NCBI GenBank assembly: GCA_021163245.1
Contig: JAGGXB010000112.1
Span: forward strand, 1-42,771
DNA: 42,771 nucleotides
Origin: Thermoproteales archaeon
GTDB lineage: Archaea; Thermoproteota; Thermoprotei; Thermofilales; Thermofilaceae
Reading direction: 5' to 3'
Shown here piece by piece: positions 16,239-25,248 of the stretch. The notes under the pieces are model-generated. The model was not told the DNA's origin, did not search any database, and saw nothing but the letters and a program-made list of their open reading frames with translations. The position numbers and the translations under genes were made by a program. Position 1 is the stretch's first letter; each line of letters opens with the position of its first letter.

Positions 16239-17525
16239 ATGGATCCGCTTACAACGTTTTCGTTGATATTCATTGTAACCATACTCTTACTAATAAGTGA
16301 AATAGAACACAAAGTTATAGTTGCGTTACTTGCAGCAGTATTAAGCATATATTTCGGTGTTTCCTATAACCTATTCACAATAGAAGAAGCTTTCCAAATG
16401 TTGGATATAGAAACGCTTTTATTCATAGTATCTAGTCTGATACTGTTCGAGTCTCTAAGCGAAACAAAGTTCTTCGAGTTTTTGAGCACTTATACAATTA
16501 AAAAATTGGGTGTGAAAGGATCAACTATCGTTTATATTTTACTGATACTTGCCACTGTTTTCTCTGGAATAGCTGAGAACACTATTACAATGATAATAAT
16601 GACAACGATGACATTAAATTTCTTTAAGCCACAGAAGATTAATCCAGGAATAACTCTATCGGTAGAGGGTATTCTAAGTAATGTTGGAGGACTGCTACTT
16701 CCCATAAGCTCTATTCCAGGACTTATAATATCGATAAAAAAGAATATTGGCGTCAGTGAATTTGTTACTATCTCATCACCCTTGATAGCTGTACTTTTAG
16801 CGGTTACAATACTATACTATAAATTATTTTATTTAAAGGAACAGAAAAACATTGAGAAGATTAAAAGTGATTTAAAAGATCCTTGGGAGCTTATACCCGA
16901 TAGATCCATTCTCTACAAATCTCTTATAATCTTTATATTTTTCTTATTGGGAGTCACGTTAAGTGATAAGCTAGGTTTCTCACCCACTTACATAGCTTTG
17001 TTCTTTGCAACTGTTATGTTCCTATTTAGCGGGCAAAATCCGAATGAGATTCTTAGCAAGATAAGCTGGGAGGTACCGTTCTTTGTGGGAGGATTTTCTA
17101 TTTTTGTAGGAGCTCTAGATAAGTCGGGGCTTTTAAAAATTATAGGTGATGACTTAGAAGGAATAGTGGCTTTCAACACTACTCTAAGTTCATTTATACT
17201 ACTGTTAATCTGTGGATTATTTTCATCTGTGATAGCGAATGTGTCAGTGGTTCTTATCCTTATACCTGTTGTTGACGAGATACATAAGGTTACGGGGATA
17301 AACACACATCCTTTATATTGGGCACTTATATTTGGAAGTAATATAGGCGGAGGCCTTACATTATTTGGTTCAATACCGGTCTTAATGGCTGTATCTTTGG
17401 CTGAGAGAGAAGGTTTCCATATCACTTCTGGGTTCTATATGAAGAAGATAGGACCTCTAGTACTTCTACAATTGATTATTTCGGGCTTATATGTCACACT
17501 TCTACAGTTATTAGGCATATTATAG
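16239..17525 (+). CDS. ArsB/NhaD superfamily ion permease
   Basis: A 428-residue membrane protein of the ion transporter superfamily that includes arsenite, Na+/H+ and citrate permeases. About eleven helices are visible. Typical features are the broken-helix segments SGIAENTITMIIMTTMTL near 107-124 and VIANVSVVLILIPVVDEI in the second half, each with the conserved Asn, and the GSNIGGGLTLFGS motif towards the C terminus. The Asn-rich pattern favours NhaD or a related cation/proton antiporter over arsenite, but this cannot be decided. GTGAT overlaps the stop of the previous gene four bases upstream. Confidence 0.85.
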   Translation: MDPLTTFSLIFIVTILLLISEIEHKVIVALLAAVLSIYFGVSYNLFTIEEAFQMLDIETLLFIVSSLILFESLSETKFFEFLSTYTIKKLGVKGSTIVYILLILATVFSGIAENTITMIIMTTMTLNFFKPQKINPGITLSVEGILSNVGGLLLPISSIPGLIISIKKNIGVSEFVTISSPLIAVLLAVTILYYKLFYLKEQKNIEKIKSDLKDPWELIPDRSILYKSLIIFIFFLLGVTLSDKLGFSPTYIALFFATVMFLFSGQNPNEILSKISWEVPFFVGGFSIFVGALDKSGLLKIIGDDLEGIVAFNTTLSSFILLLICGLFSSVIANVSVVLILIPVVDEIHKVTGINTHPLYWALIFGSNIGGGLTLFGSIPVLMAVSLAEREGFHITSGFYMKKIGPLVLLQLIISGLYVTLLQLLGIL

Positions 17526-17598
17526 ATAGCGCTTATATAATGGATTTATTAATAATTTTCAGGGGTAACTTTAGTATTGTTATTAGAAGGGGATAATT

Positions 17599-18423
17599 TT
17601 GGAATATGAAATATTTGAAATTTTTAAGAGTCTTTTAGAAAACATTATCTCACTTATCCCCAACGTCTTATTATCCATCGGAATACTTATAGTGGGATAT
17701 CTTGTAGGAAAAATAACTGCTAAAGCAGTGACTGAGATATCGAAAATGATTAAACTCGATGAAAGCTTTAAAAATTCTATTCTTGGTGAGCAATTTACGA
17801 AAGCAGGTTTTCCACTTTCTCATCTTCTCAACATATTAACCAGGTTAGTCATATACACTTTAACTATTCTGGCAGCACTATCAGTTTTAAATGTCCCGTT
17901 TCTCGATCAGCTAGGCATGTCTATAGTCTTATATCTTCCAAAGTTTACAGCTTCTGTTATAATATTCCTTTTAGGAATAATATTGACTGAGTGGCTTTCA
18001 GATATGTTTGAAAAATTTGTACTTATAGAGACAGTACCGAAAAGAATTTCTATGATGTTGAGTGCGGGATTTAAGTATTTCTTCTATCTTGTCTTAATTT
18101 TTATAGTGTTTGAGATCGCAGACATTGCTCCTTCAGTAATAGCTTCTATAGCCCAGGCAGTTTTTCTAGCAGTCGCTGTAAGCGTAGGTTTCACATTTGT
18201 TTTACTTATTGGTCTAGGTTTGAAAGATGAAGCTATCCTGCTAGTTTCTAAAGAATCCGACTTTATTAAACCTGGAATATATATAGAGGCCAATGGTATA
18301 AGGGGTAAGATAAGAAACGTCACAACCTTTTTGATAGAAATAGTTGATGACTCGGGTGTCGTTCATATTATTCCAAAGAGAAAATTACTCAAGGATGGTT
18401 TCAAAGTATTTGAAAGTGAATAA
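17599..18423 (+). CDS. MscS/CmpX-like mechanosensitive channel protein
   Basis: A 274-residue membrane protein. A conserved TM-helix repeat (PNVLLSIGILIVGYLVGKI, about 21-39) recurs as LPKFTASVIIFLLGIILTEW. Further spans follow, and a short beta domain at about 225-270 (GIRGKIRNVTTFLIEIVDD) matches the first part of the MscS beta domain. The large cytoplasmic cage of classical MscS is absent. The start is TTG at 17599, chosen because AAGGGGAT lies six bases before it and the next in-frame ATG is some 50 codons further on. It heads a run of three tightly spaced genes. It should respond to membrane tension or osmotic change. Confidence 0.82.
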   Translation: MEYEIFEIFKSLLENIISLIPNVLLSIGILIVGYLVGKITAKAVTEISKMIKLDESFKNSILGEQFTKAGFPLSHLLNILTRLVIYTLTILAALSVLNVPFLDQLGMSIVLYLPKFTASVIIFLLGIILTEWLSDMFEKFVLIETVPKRISMMLSAGFKYFFYLVLIFIVFEIADIAPSVIASIAQAVFLAVAVSVGFTFVLLIGLGLKDEAILLVSKESDFIKPGIYIEANGIRGKIRNVTTFLIEIVDDSGVVHIIPKRKLLKDGFKVFESE

Positions 18424-18424
18424 A

Positions 18425-18805
18425 ATGGATGAATCTATAAATCGTTTATTGTCAAATTTTTTGGTAGGTCTAGATGAGATTTTGTTAAAGTTTAAGGACT
18501 TTTTAGATACTAATAACCTAGATTCATTGAGAGAAGCCTCCAATCTTTTGAATATTTTAGCTAGGATACATTTTCAGAGGTTCACTGAGGTAAAGCATAG
18601 TGTTTTGCCAAGCTCAGTTTATGAGGCATCAATTATGATGAATAAGAAGATAAACGAAATAGAAAATAGAGGAATTAAAGATGAGGATATAGAGTATTTC
18701 CGGGAAATATACGAATTATTTAGTTTTATTGCTGAAAAAATAAGGTCTGGTGAATACGAGAAAGGCTTACAGGATATGAGAAGAAACACGAATGAAAGAG
18801 GTTGA
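18425..18805 (+). CDS. Small all-helical protein, unknown
   Basis: A 126-residue protein that is mostly amphipathic helix (DEILLKFKDFLDTNNLDSLR, REIYELFSFIAEKI) with no cysteines and no membrane span. Family not recognised. I start at the ATG one base after the mscS-like stop, preceded by GTGA; longer in-frame starts from 18344 would lie inside the channel gene. Its stop TGA is part of the ribosome binding region of the next gene. The position between a channel and a LEA14-like protein suggests an accessory role in the same process, which is inference only. Confidence 0.65.
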   Translation: MDESINRLLSNFLVGLDEILLKFKDFLDTNNLDSLREASNLLNILARIHFQRFTEVKHSVLPSSVYEASIMMNKKINEIENRGIKDEDIEYFREIYELFSFIAEKIRSGEYEKGLQDMRRNTNERG

Positions 18806-18809
18806 ATAA

Positions 18810-19316
18810 ATGAAAAATTTCCTAGTAATAATGATTGCTCTTTTATTGATAATTGGTTTTTTTCTATGGTATGTTTCAGTCCAGAAAAATATATCAACCA
18901 ATATAAAACTCATTGATTTTGAGATTTCAGGAATCACAGTAAAAGGACAAAAATACTATATAAAAGATAAAGTTATTATTACGCTATACTACGAGGTTTC
19001 AAATCCATCCGGTGAAGCGACATCTGTAAGAATTGAGAAAGTTGAGATCTTTGCTGATGTGATATATATTGGCAATTTTACAGTTAATAAAGACATTATG
19101 TTAAAAAGAGGTGAAGAATTCAAGATTATAAACGTGACCGTGTTACTTGATGATAAGGCAGCAAAAAATATAGCTGTAAAATACTTAAGTTCAAAAATTT
19201 TTGGTAAAACATGGCTCGTAAAAATAAAAACATATATAAAAACAACGGTAAGTATTCTTGGAATTTTTAAGATTCAAAATCTACAGGCAGTAAGCTCAAT
19301 CAGGGTTTTTCCATAA
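18810..19316 (+). CDS. Membrane-anchored LEA14/WHy domain protein
   Basis: A 168-residue protein with an N-terminal hydrophobic helix (about 4-22) and no cleavage signal, so it is probably anchored with the rest outside. The remainder is beta-rich and follows the WHy/LEA14 pattern: a strand pair ending in YYEVSNPSGEATSVRIEKVE, then FADVIYIGNFTVNKD, a polar turn with RGEE and a valine-rich strand INVTVLLDD. WHy domains are linked to desiccation, osmotic and freezing tolerance and, in archaea and bacteria, to membrane-associated stress proteins. GAGGT precedes the ATG. It is the last gene of the channel operon, consistent with an osmotic-stress role. Confidence 0.72.
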   Translation: MKNFLVIMIALLLIIGFFLWYVSVQKNISTNIKLIDFEISGITVKGQKYYIKDKVIITLYYEVSNPSGEATSVRIEKVEIFADVIYIGNFTVNKDIMLKRGEEFKIINVTVLLDDKAAKNIAVKYLSSKIFGKTWLVKIKTYIKTTVSILGIFKIQNLQAVSSIRVFP

Positions 19317-19324
19317 TAAAGAAA

Positions 19325-20584
19325 TTAAAGATTATTCTTGTATATTTCTCTAATTTTATTTTTAATACGTTTAACTCCAGTCGGCGTTATCCTACTCCAT
19401 CTCGCAAGTCTGGCTTCATATCTATTCAACTCAAACGCTTTCTTAGTAGGTATATACCCTATATAGTCTTCAGAATAATTTGAGAATATAGGAAACATTC
19501 CATTTTTCTCAATTTCACTCCTCAATTCATTTTCAATTTCAAGAAACATTTCACCTGGAACGGTTATAAAGAGTAATTTTCCTATGCTAAACATGTGGAT
19601 AATTGTGGTTTTTTCGTGTTTACCATCTTTAGAGATTTCATAGAACTCATCCGCATATAACAGCTTTACGAGACATTCCTGTTTAAATTGATTATCTCCA
19701 CATCTTTCATAAGTTTTCAAGAAATATTGTTTAGGATCGGGAATAGAAGGTGTCCTAAGCCTAACTTTAAAATATTCTGTCCAAATATTAATAGTGTTTT
19801 CTCCAACTTCTTTAAGAATATTTAAATTTTCACAAATTGATTGAGATATAGTTTTTCCAATATAGTCTATATATTGTCTACCTTTCTGTAATGGATTAAT
19901 ATCACCGGTGGATCCCGTGGTAAAGATTGTTTCCCATCCCTTCTTTAACATCTCGCTATAAATTGCTCCAGGATAATCAGCTGAAATACCTAAATCAGTA
20001 TTGCATACTGGGTGACAAGCATAATTTAACAATAATATATTTGATTCACTGTTCCTAAAGGCAACAACATATATATTTTTACTCACTTCTCCCTCCTCTC
20101 CATAAGTTCTGTTACCACAAAGTTGCTTAACAGGTATTTTACCGAAACTTATAATACCATTCTTATATGAGTCAACAGTTTTCTGTGACGCTTCAACGAT
20201 TTTATTAACTGTTATATTCCACCATTTATCAAATAGATTCTTTTCATCAATAGAGTAAGGAAAAGTATTAGGCCACATAGGTATAATGGTCTCTGGAGAG
20301 GAGTGATTATGGATAGCTATGATAAAAATATTATCTTTTTTAATTCCTGTTTTCCTATGAATTTTTTCTTTAATATTTTCTGCATCTGAAAGATAGATCC
20401 CTAGGATATCCATCTGAACAATAAGAATTTCATCAACATTATTTGTAATGTATAAAAGTCGACTATACAATGGGTCATGAACCTTTATAGAAGGTTTACC
20501 TAGTCTATGTGCATATCCTCCGAGCCTTATACCTATTGGGGGAGTGATGTCAATTTTCTCATAAGAAAAAGATAATTTTTTCAT
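19325..20584 (-). CDS. Neutral/alkaline ceramidase-like hydrolase (PF04734-type N-terminal domain)
   Basis: A 419-residue protein matching the catalytic domain of neutral ceramidases. The signatures are ITPPIGIRLGGYAHR at the N terminus, the zinc-site HNHSSPET with H92 and H94, YACHPVCNTDLGISADYPG with H191, and TGSTGDINPL at 223-232. Full ceramidases are longer and carry a C-terminal immunoglobulin-like domain and a signal peptide; both are missing, so this is a cytoplasmic short form. Such short forms commonly occur in bacterial sugar-catabolic loci, so a sphingolipid substrate is unlikely in an archaeon. Its ATG overlaps the DegT stop (ATGA). It is probably an amidase or deacetylase in the local sugar pathway; that step is inference. 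Confidence 0.82.
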   Translation of the reverse strand: MKKLSFSYEKIDITPPIGIRLGGYAHRLGKPSIKVHDPLYSRLLYITNNVDEILIVQMDILGIYLSDAENIKEKIHRKTGIKKDNIFIIAIHNHSSPETIIPMWPNTFPYSIDEKNLFDKWWNITVNKIVEASQKTVDSYKNGIISFGKIPVKQLCGNRTYGEEGEVSKNIYVVAFRNSESNILLLNYACHPVCNTDLGISADYPGAIYSEMLKKGWETIFTTGSTGDINPLQKGRQYIDYIGKTISQSICENLNILKEVGENTINIWTEYFKVRLRTPSIPDPKQYFLKTYERCGDNQFKQECLVKLLYADEFYEISKDGKHEKTTIIHMFSIGKLLFITVPGEMFLEIENELRSEIEKNGMFPIFSNYSEDYIGYIPTKKAFELNRYEARLARWSRITPTGVKRIKNKIREIYKNNL

Positions 20585-21804
20585 AAGAGTTCCTTTATAT
20601 TTCTCTTAATCTTAATTATAGCATCTGCGATGTCATCCATGTCCTCTTTCTCAGCAAGGAAGATAGTCTGCTTTAACCACAAAGCCTCTTCTTTACAAGC
20701 TTTTTCAGTTACAGGCAAAGATAAACCATCATACATTTTGCCCAGTTTACCAAAACCAGGGAAATTATACTCTTGTATCGCAGGCATCTTATACAAAGGA
20801 ATAGTGTATCCAGGAGACACAGGTATACCTTCAGCGTTTAGAGCTTCGATAAACTTTTCTCTAGGAAGATTCTCAAAGTAATACTTTCTATATTTAAAGA
20901 TAAATAGATGATAGGCAGACCTAGCTTTCTCGGGATAATTCAAAGGCTCCACTCCCTCTATTTCCCTCAATCTTTTTGCCAGGTATTCTGCATTCCTTTC
21001 CCTTTTCTTAAACAATTCATCAGCTCTCTCAAGTTGTGCCAATAGAATAGCAGCTAGAAATTCACTCATTCGATAATTCGCCCCCAATATAACATGCCTA
21101 TACCATAGACCTTTTCTCACTCTACCACAGTTCATATATGACCATGCCTTCTCAGCTAAATCTTCGCTATTCGTAATAATAATACCTCCCTCGCCTGAAG
21201 TTATGTTTTTACTAGACTGAAAGCTAAACGTCCCGAAATCTCCTATGCTACCAACACCTTTATCCCCCCATTTAGCTCCATGAGCCTGCGCCGCATCTTC
21301 AATAACATATAAGTCATATTTTTTAGCTATCTTCATTATCTCATCCATATTTGCGGGAGCACCACCAATATGAACCGGCATAATAGCTTTAGTTTTATCA
21401 GTTATGGCTTCTTCAATTTTTTTAGGATCAATATTGTAAGTGTCTTCCTCAATATCCACAAAGACAGGCTTTGCATTAACATAAATGATGGATTGAGCGG
21501 TTGCAATAAAGGTATAAGGAGTAGTGATTACTTCGTCACCATACCCTATTCCCAATGCCCTCAAAGCGATCTCAAGAGCAATCGTGCCATTAACACAGGT
21601 AACCCCGTATTTTGCGCCTTGATACTCTGCAAACTTCTTGGCGAATTCCTCATTTTTAGAACCTCCAATTCCCCATAAACCACTCTCTAAGACTTCTATC
21701 AAGTTTCTTTTTTCTCTTTCATCGAAAATAGGCCATTTAGGCCAAGGTTTTGTTCTTAATGGAGAACCGCCTTTGACGGCAAGATTGGACATTTTCTCAA
21801 CCAT
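20581..21804 (-). CDS. DegT/DnrJ/EryC1/StrS family PLP aminotransferase
   Basis: A 407-residue fold-type I aminotransferase. The PLP lysine is K199 in FSFQSSKNITSGEGG, with the cofactor-binding D170 in IEDAAQAHGA and the NGTIALEIALRALGIG helix at 72-87. The family installs an amino group on keto-sugars or keto-cyclitols, usually with glutamate or glutamine as donor. The N-terminal consensus with WPKWP and GLWGIGG matches versions common in bacterial carbohydrate loci. The ATG at 21804 is kept; a GGTTGA before the ATG at 21792 makes that an alternative. The stop overlaps the ceramidase-like start by four bases, so the two proteins probably act in sequence. Confidence 0.92.
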   Translation of the reverse strand: MVEKMSNLAVKGGSPLRTKPWPKWPIFDEREKRNLIEVLESGLWGIGGSKNEEFAKKFAEYQGAKYGVTCVNGTIALEIALRALGIGYGDEVITTPYTFIATAQSIIYVNAKPVFVDIEEDTYNIDPKKIEEAITDKTKAIMPVHIGGAPANMDEIMKIAKKYDLYVIEDAAQAHGAKWGDKGVGSIGDFGTFSFQSSKNITSGEGGIIITNSEDLAEKAWSYMNCGRVRKGLWYRHVILGANYRMSEFLAAILLAQLERADELFKKRERNAEYLAKRLREIEGVEPLNYPEKARSAYHLFIFKYRKYYFENLPREKFIEALNAEGIPVSPGYTIPLYKMPAIQEYNFPGFGKLGKMYDGLSLPVTEKACKEEALWLKQTIFLAEKEDMDDIADAIIKIKRNIKELL

Positions 21805-21849
21805 TAATTTATATAAAAATATGACTATAAAACATATCCTTATAAAAAA

Positions 21850-23853
21850 TTATTTTTTAGGTAATGCTATTGCCTCATATATGTTTAAACGAGGCAGGGT
21901 AATCTTAACTAAATTGTTCTTCTTAGAAATTCTAATCTTCTTATTATCTATCAGAGGTTTAATATTCTTAACATTTATTTCAAGTTTATCAGTGTTTACA
22001 ATTATTCTAAGATTTTTTATGGGGGATACGTATTCAATTGGCCTTTTTAGATCAGATGTAAAATTAACAAGGTGGAGTATATATGAATCCTTATTTTCTC
22101 TTAAGGAAAGACTTATACTTGTTGGAGAATTCTCTAAATATATTGGTTTCCTGTAAAAATTCCCTATAAGTGAATCAAGTATCTTAAGATAGCTGGCAGG
22201 TCTATAAAAATTGAAAGTTTGGAAGAAACTACCAGCAATATAGATAGATTTACCCAAGCCATAATCGTTCACAACAACACTTGGAAAATCTGTTTTCTTC
22301 AAGTCCTGATACCATCCCTTGGTATTCTCATAGATAATTCCAAGTTTAGAACCTGTAGTGGGGGTAGCCTTAATCACATAGTATGGAGCAGGTATGTCTC
22401 TTCCCATTATTTCGAAATAATTTTCATACCCATTATACTCCTCGATGCCATTATAGTTGATACCCAAAACATCCTCCATAGAGAAATTGAATAATCTTTC
22501 AGCATCGATATTAAACATCGATGTTTCATATGTAGAAAGAATAATACCACCATTCTCTACAAAATTTCTAATAGCAGCAATCTCCTCTCTACTAAGAATC
22601 GCGACATTAGCAAGAACCAACATTTTTAAACCATCAAGCTGTCCTCCATCAATTACTAGCTTGAAAGGAATATGGAGACGTAAAAACATCTCATATGCTC
22701 CAACAAAGCTTTTCATATAATCTCTTTTAACCTTGATTTTTCTTCCAGTAAAATCGCTTGTTGGAACTTCTCCGCCATAAAAATTAGCTGTTTTCTGAGA
22801 CCAGTATAAGCCTATATCGGATGCATCTCTCGTCTTAATATAATACTCCTCATTACTATCATTAATCCAACCATTAATTTCTCTGATAGCCTTAAATAGA
22901 TCATCAGACCTATGCGTTACCCCTATCCAATAATTTGCCCCATTTGCAATCGTCTGCGCACACCTAATCTTCAACTCTTCCGGCGTCAACGTCTCTCTAT
23001 TCCAAGGACTATGCTTAGCGGCAATAAATATAACTCTAGGTTTCTCTGGTACTTGTGCTTCAAGAAGCTTAGCTGTCATCTCACATTTAAAGAAGGGACT
23101 TTCAAGCAAATTATAGTATTCAAAACCTCCTTCAGCACCCACAAGGTCTTGGTAATCTTTCAACAATATGTTGTCCCTTCCAGCAGCCCAATTGGGTCTG
23201 ACAGGCTCTCCATTCATATACAATACAATTTTTGGGTTAGCCTTCTTAACAGCTTCATATGCACCTTTTAGAAAATCTCTCAGAGATTCGTGCTGAAACT
23301 CGACTAAAAATCTATGCTTTATATTTTCAAAATCTCCCTTTTTAGGGATTTCAAAACCATATTTTTCCCTAAATTTTTCCCTACAACTTCTACAATAACA
23401 GCCTTTACGATGAAAAACCGGACCGTCCAGAAAAATACCGTGAATCCCTGTTTTAGCCAACTCAACTAACACATTATATATATACTCTCTATAATCCCTC
23501 GAGTTTACACATGGCATAACACCGTTTCCATAAACGTCCTTAATCAAAGTACCCTTATAATTTACTTGAAACCACGAAGGATGTTTTCTAGCATCCTTCA
23601 AAGGATGCCAATGAACATTAACATATAAAAAAACTTTCAAGTCTTTTTTAGCATAACTTACATATTTCTTAATATGTTCAACATATTTTAGAGGGTTATC
23701 TCCTCTTATATGAAGTGAAAAATGCTCGGCGTTAAAGCCAAGAGAGACCTTTTCCTCAACAGCAAGCTTGGCATCAAATTTATTTTCTATAAATAATAAC
23801 CTATCTATACCAATCCTATCAATTATCTTTAGCGGCTTTTCATACCAATGCAT
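21850..23853 (-). CDS. GHL6-type putative glycoside hydrolase with trimerisation-like domain
   Basis: A 667-residue protein. The first 340 residues form a TIM barrel of the hypothetical glycosyl hydrolase 6 type: HWHP at 81-84, IFLDGP with D143 on a strand end, and a Cys triad CYCRSC (152-157) leading into FREKYGFEIP. Residues about 345-450 resemble the beta-galactosidase trimerisation domain (LANVAILSREEIAAIRNF, NGGIILSTYE). The C-terminal 100 residues are beta-rich. No signal peptide is seen, so it should act on imported glycosides. The same Cys motif occurs in the truncated gene at 41732-42771. The catalytic residues and substrate are not established. Confidence 0.75.
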   Translation of the reverse strand: MHWYEKPLKIIDRIGIDRLLFIENKFDAKLAVEEKVSLGFNAEHFSLHIRGDNPLKYVEHIKKYVSYAKKDLKVFLYVNVHWHPLKDARKHPSWFQVNYKGTLIKDVYGNGVMPCVNSRDYREYIYNVLVELAKTGIHGIFLDGPVFHRKGCYCRSCREKFREKYGFEIPKKGDFENIKHRFLVEFQHESLRDFLKGAYEAVKKANPKIVLYMNGEPVRPNWAAGRDNILLKDYQDLVGAEGGFEYYNLLESPFFKCEMTAKLLEAQVPEKPRVIFIAAKHSPWNRETLTPEELKIRCAQTIANGANYWIGVTHRSDDLFKAIREINGWINDSNEEYYIKTRDASDIGLYWSQKTANFYGGEVPTSDFTGRKIKVKRDYMKSFVGAYEMFLRLHIPFKLVIDGGQLDGLKMLVLANVAILSREEIAAIRNFVENGGIILSTYETSMFNIDAERLFNFSMEDVLGINYNGIEEYNGYENYFEIMGRDIPAPYYVIKATPTTGSKLGIIYENTKGWYQDLKKTDFPSVVVNDYGLGKSIYIAGSFFQTFNFYRPASYLKILDSLIGNFYRKPIYLENSPTSISLSLRENKDSYILHLVNFTSDLKRPIEYVSPIKNLRIIVNTDKLEINVKNIKPLIDNKKIRISKKNNLVKITLPRLNIYEAIALPKK

Positions 23854-23965
23854 AGATATAAATTTTCACCGTTACTAATTAATTTGTTTATTATCTTTAT
23901 TAGAGAACTGCTAGTTATCGTTTTATATTTCTTTTCCTAAAATATCATAGATAAAGGTGAAATAA
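23854..23965. promoter_or_regulatory. Divergent promoter region between GHL6-type and Gfo/Idh/MocA genes
   Basis: A 112-base gap. TTTTATAT near 23921 could serve the plus-strand gene, whose ATG is preceded by a strong AAGGTGA. The minus-strand gene has an AT-rich stretch in the first 50 bases before its start. No strong operator palindrome is visible. Confidence 0.35.
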
Positions 23966-25015
23966 ATGGAGAAGATCCGTGTAGGAGTAATAGGTTTCGG
24001 ATCAATTGGAAAATATCATTTTAAGGCCTATAAAAGAATTCCGAACGTAGAGGTTGTCGCTGTATGCGACATAGATGAGAACGAGTTAAAAATAGCTAAA
24101 ACTGAGTATGGTGTGGAGAACCTATATAAAGATTATAAGGAATTATTGGCTAGAGAAGATATCGATGCTGTATCCGTATGTCTCCCAAATAGGCTTCATT
24201 CAATAGTATCTATTGAGGCAATGAAGGCTGGAAAACATGTTCTAGCAGAGAAACCGCCAGCTATAACGACAAAAGAAGTTAAGGAAATGTTTGAAACAAG
24301 TCAAAAAACTGGGAAAAAACTAATGATAGAGCTTACGTATAGATTTATGGAAAAGACTAGGACGGCTAAAAAGCTTATAGAGAAAGGATCCCTCGGACAA
24401 GTATATTATGCAAGGTGTGGGTGTCTCAGGCGTTCAGGAATTCCAGGATACGGTAGTTGGTTCACGACAAAGTCTGAGGCAGGAGCTGGACCATTATTTG
24501 ATATAGGTGTCCATGCATTGGATTTAACTTTATGGTTGATGAATGATTTCAAAAGCGACATTGTAGTTGGATCAACATATGCAAAATTTGGACCGCGTGG
24601 AAAAGGCAAAGGAGGTTGGGGAAAGCCTGTACCAGGTGGACCATTTAATGTAGAAGACTTTGCATCGGCATACATAAAAATGCTGAGTGGTGCCACCGTA
24701 TATCTAGAGGTAAGCTGGGCCTCACATCTGGGCGGAGACAGATTCTATAGCATTATCCTAGGTGATAAAGGCGGACTAGACTATGAAAACATGATGTTAT
24801 ACACTGAGGAGGATGACATTTTAATCGATAAGAAGATCTTATACAATAGAAATGATCCTTATCTAGCTGCACTAACCCACTTTATTGATTGTATAGTCAA
24901 TGATAAGGAGCCGATTACCACACGTGACCAGATGGTTTGGTTACAAGCAACGCTAGAAGCGGCTCTTATATCAGCTGAAAAAAATGAGCCGGTTAAAGTT
25001 TCGACGCTTGTGTAA
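23966..25015 (+). CDS. Gfo/Idh/MocA family NAD(P)-dependent sugar oxidoreductase
   Basis: A 349-residue dehydrogenase. The Rossmann start is VGVIGFGSIGKYHFKAY, the catalytic EKP is at 95-97, and the substrate-domain signature GPLFDIGVHALDL carries D179 and H183. A glycine-rich insertion (about 203-220, GPRGKGKGGWGKPVPGGP) is seen in many sugar-acting relatives. Family members oxidise myo-inositol, glucose, galactose or glycosides at one carbon, giving the keto form that a DegT aminotransferase could use, and such an enzyme lies 2 kb away. AAGGTGA precedes the ATG. The functional link with the DegT and ceramidase-like genes is inference from neighbourhood. Confidence 0.92.
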   Translation: MEKIRVGVIGFGSIGKYHFKAYKRIPNVEVVAVCDIDENELKIAKTEYGVENLYKDYKELLAREDIDAVSVCLPNRLHSIVSIEAMKAGKHVLAEKPPAITTKEVKEMFETSQKTGKKLMIELTYRFMEKTRTAKKLIEKGSLGQVYYARCGCLRRSGIPGYGSWFTTKSEAGAGPLFDIGVHALDLTLWLMNDFKSDIVVGSTYAKFGPRGKGKGGWGKPVPGGPFNVEDFASAYIKMLSGATVYLEVSWASHLGGDRFYSIILGDKGGLDYENMMLYTEEDDILIDKKILYNRNDPYLAALTHFIDCIVNDKEPITTRDQMVWLQATLEAALISAEKNEPVKVSTLV

Positions 25016-25248
25016 TGTTCCATACGAAATTTGGTTATATTTCCTTTTTTCTTCCTCTTTTTTAAGAAGCAATAATTAATATTATCTCTTTATTTAATAT
25101 TCTCTTTATATATTTTATAATTAAAAAGAAAATAAATAAAAATCTTTAAACTAAAAAATATTTTACTTAGAATAAAAAAAATTTGAGTAAAAGAAGTAAA
25201 CGTCCGCCGAATACTTTCAGTCTACTATTTTGATTTATTTTCATAGTC
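25016..25248. other. 233-base convergent gap, extremely AT-rich
   Basis: This is the most AT-rich stretch of the window and it separates two converging genes. A pyrimidine-only run at 25041-25063 follows the plus-strand gene, and a run of eight A at 25174-25181 would be a U tract for the minus-strand gene; both fit archaeal termination. A short GC-richer patch (cgtccgccga, 25201-25210) stands out but no stable hairpin is obvious. No open reading frame with coding character is seen. Confidence 0.5.
25041..25063 (+). terminator. Pyrimidine-tract terminator after the dehydrogenase gene
   Basis: Uninterrupted C/T run with two blocks of six T, beginning 26 bases after the stop at 25015. Archaeal RNA polymerase terminates at such U-rich tracts without a hairpin. 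Pattern-based call. Confidence 0.4.
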
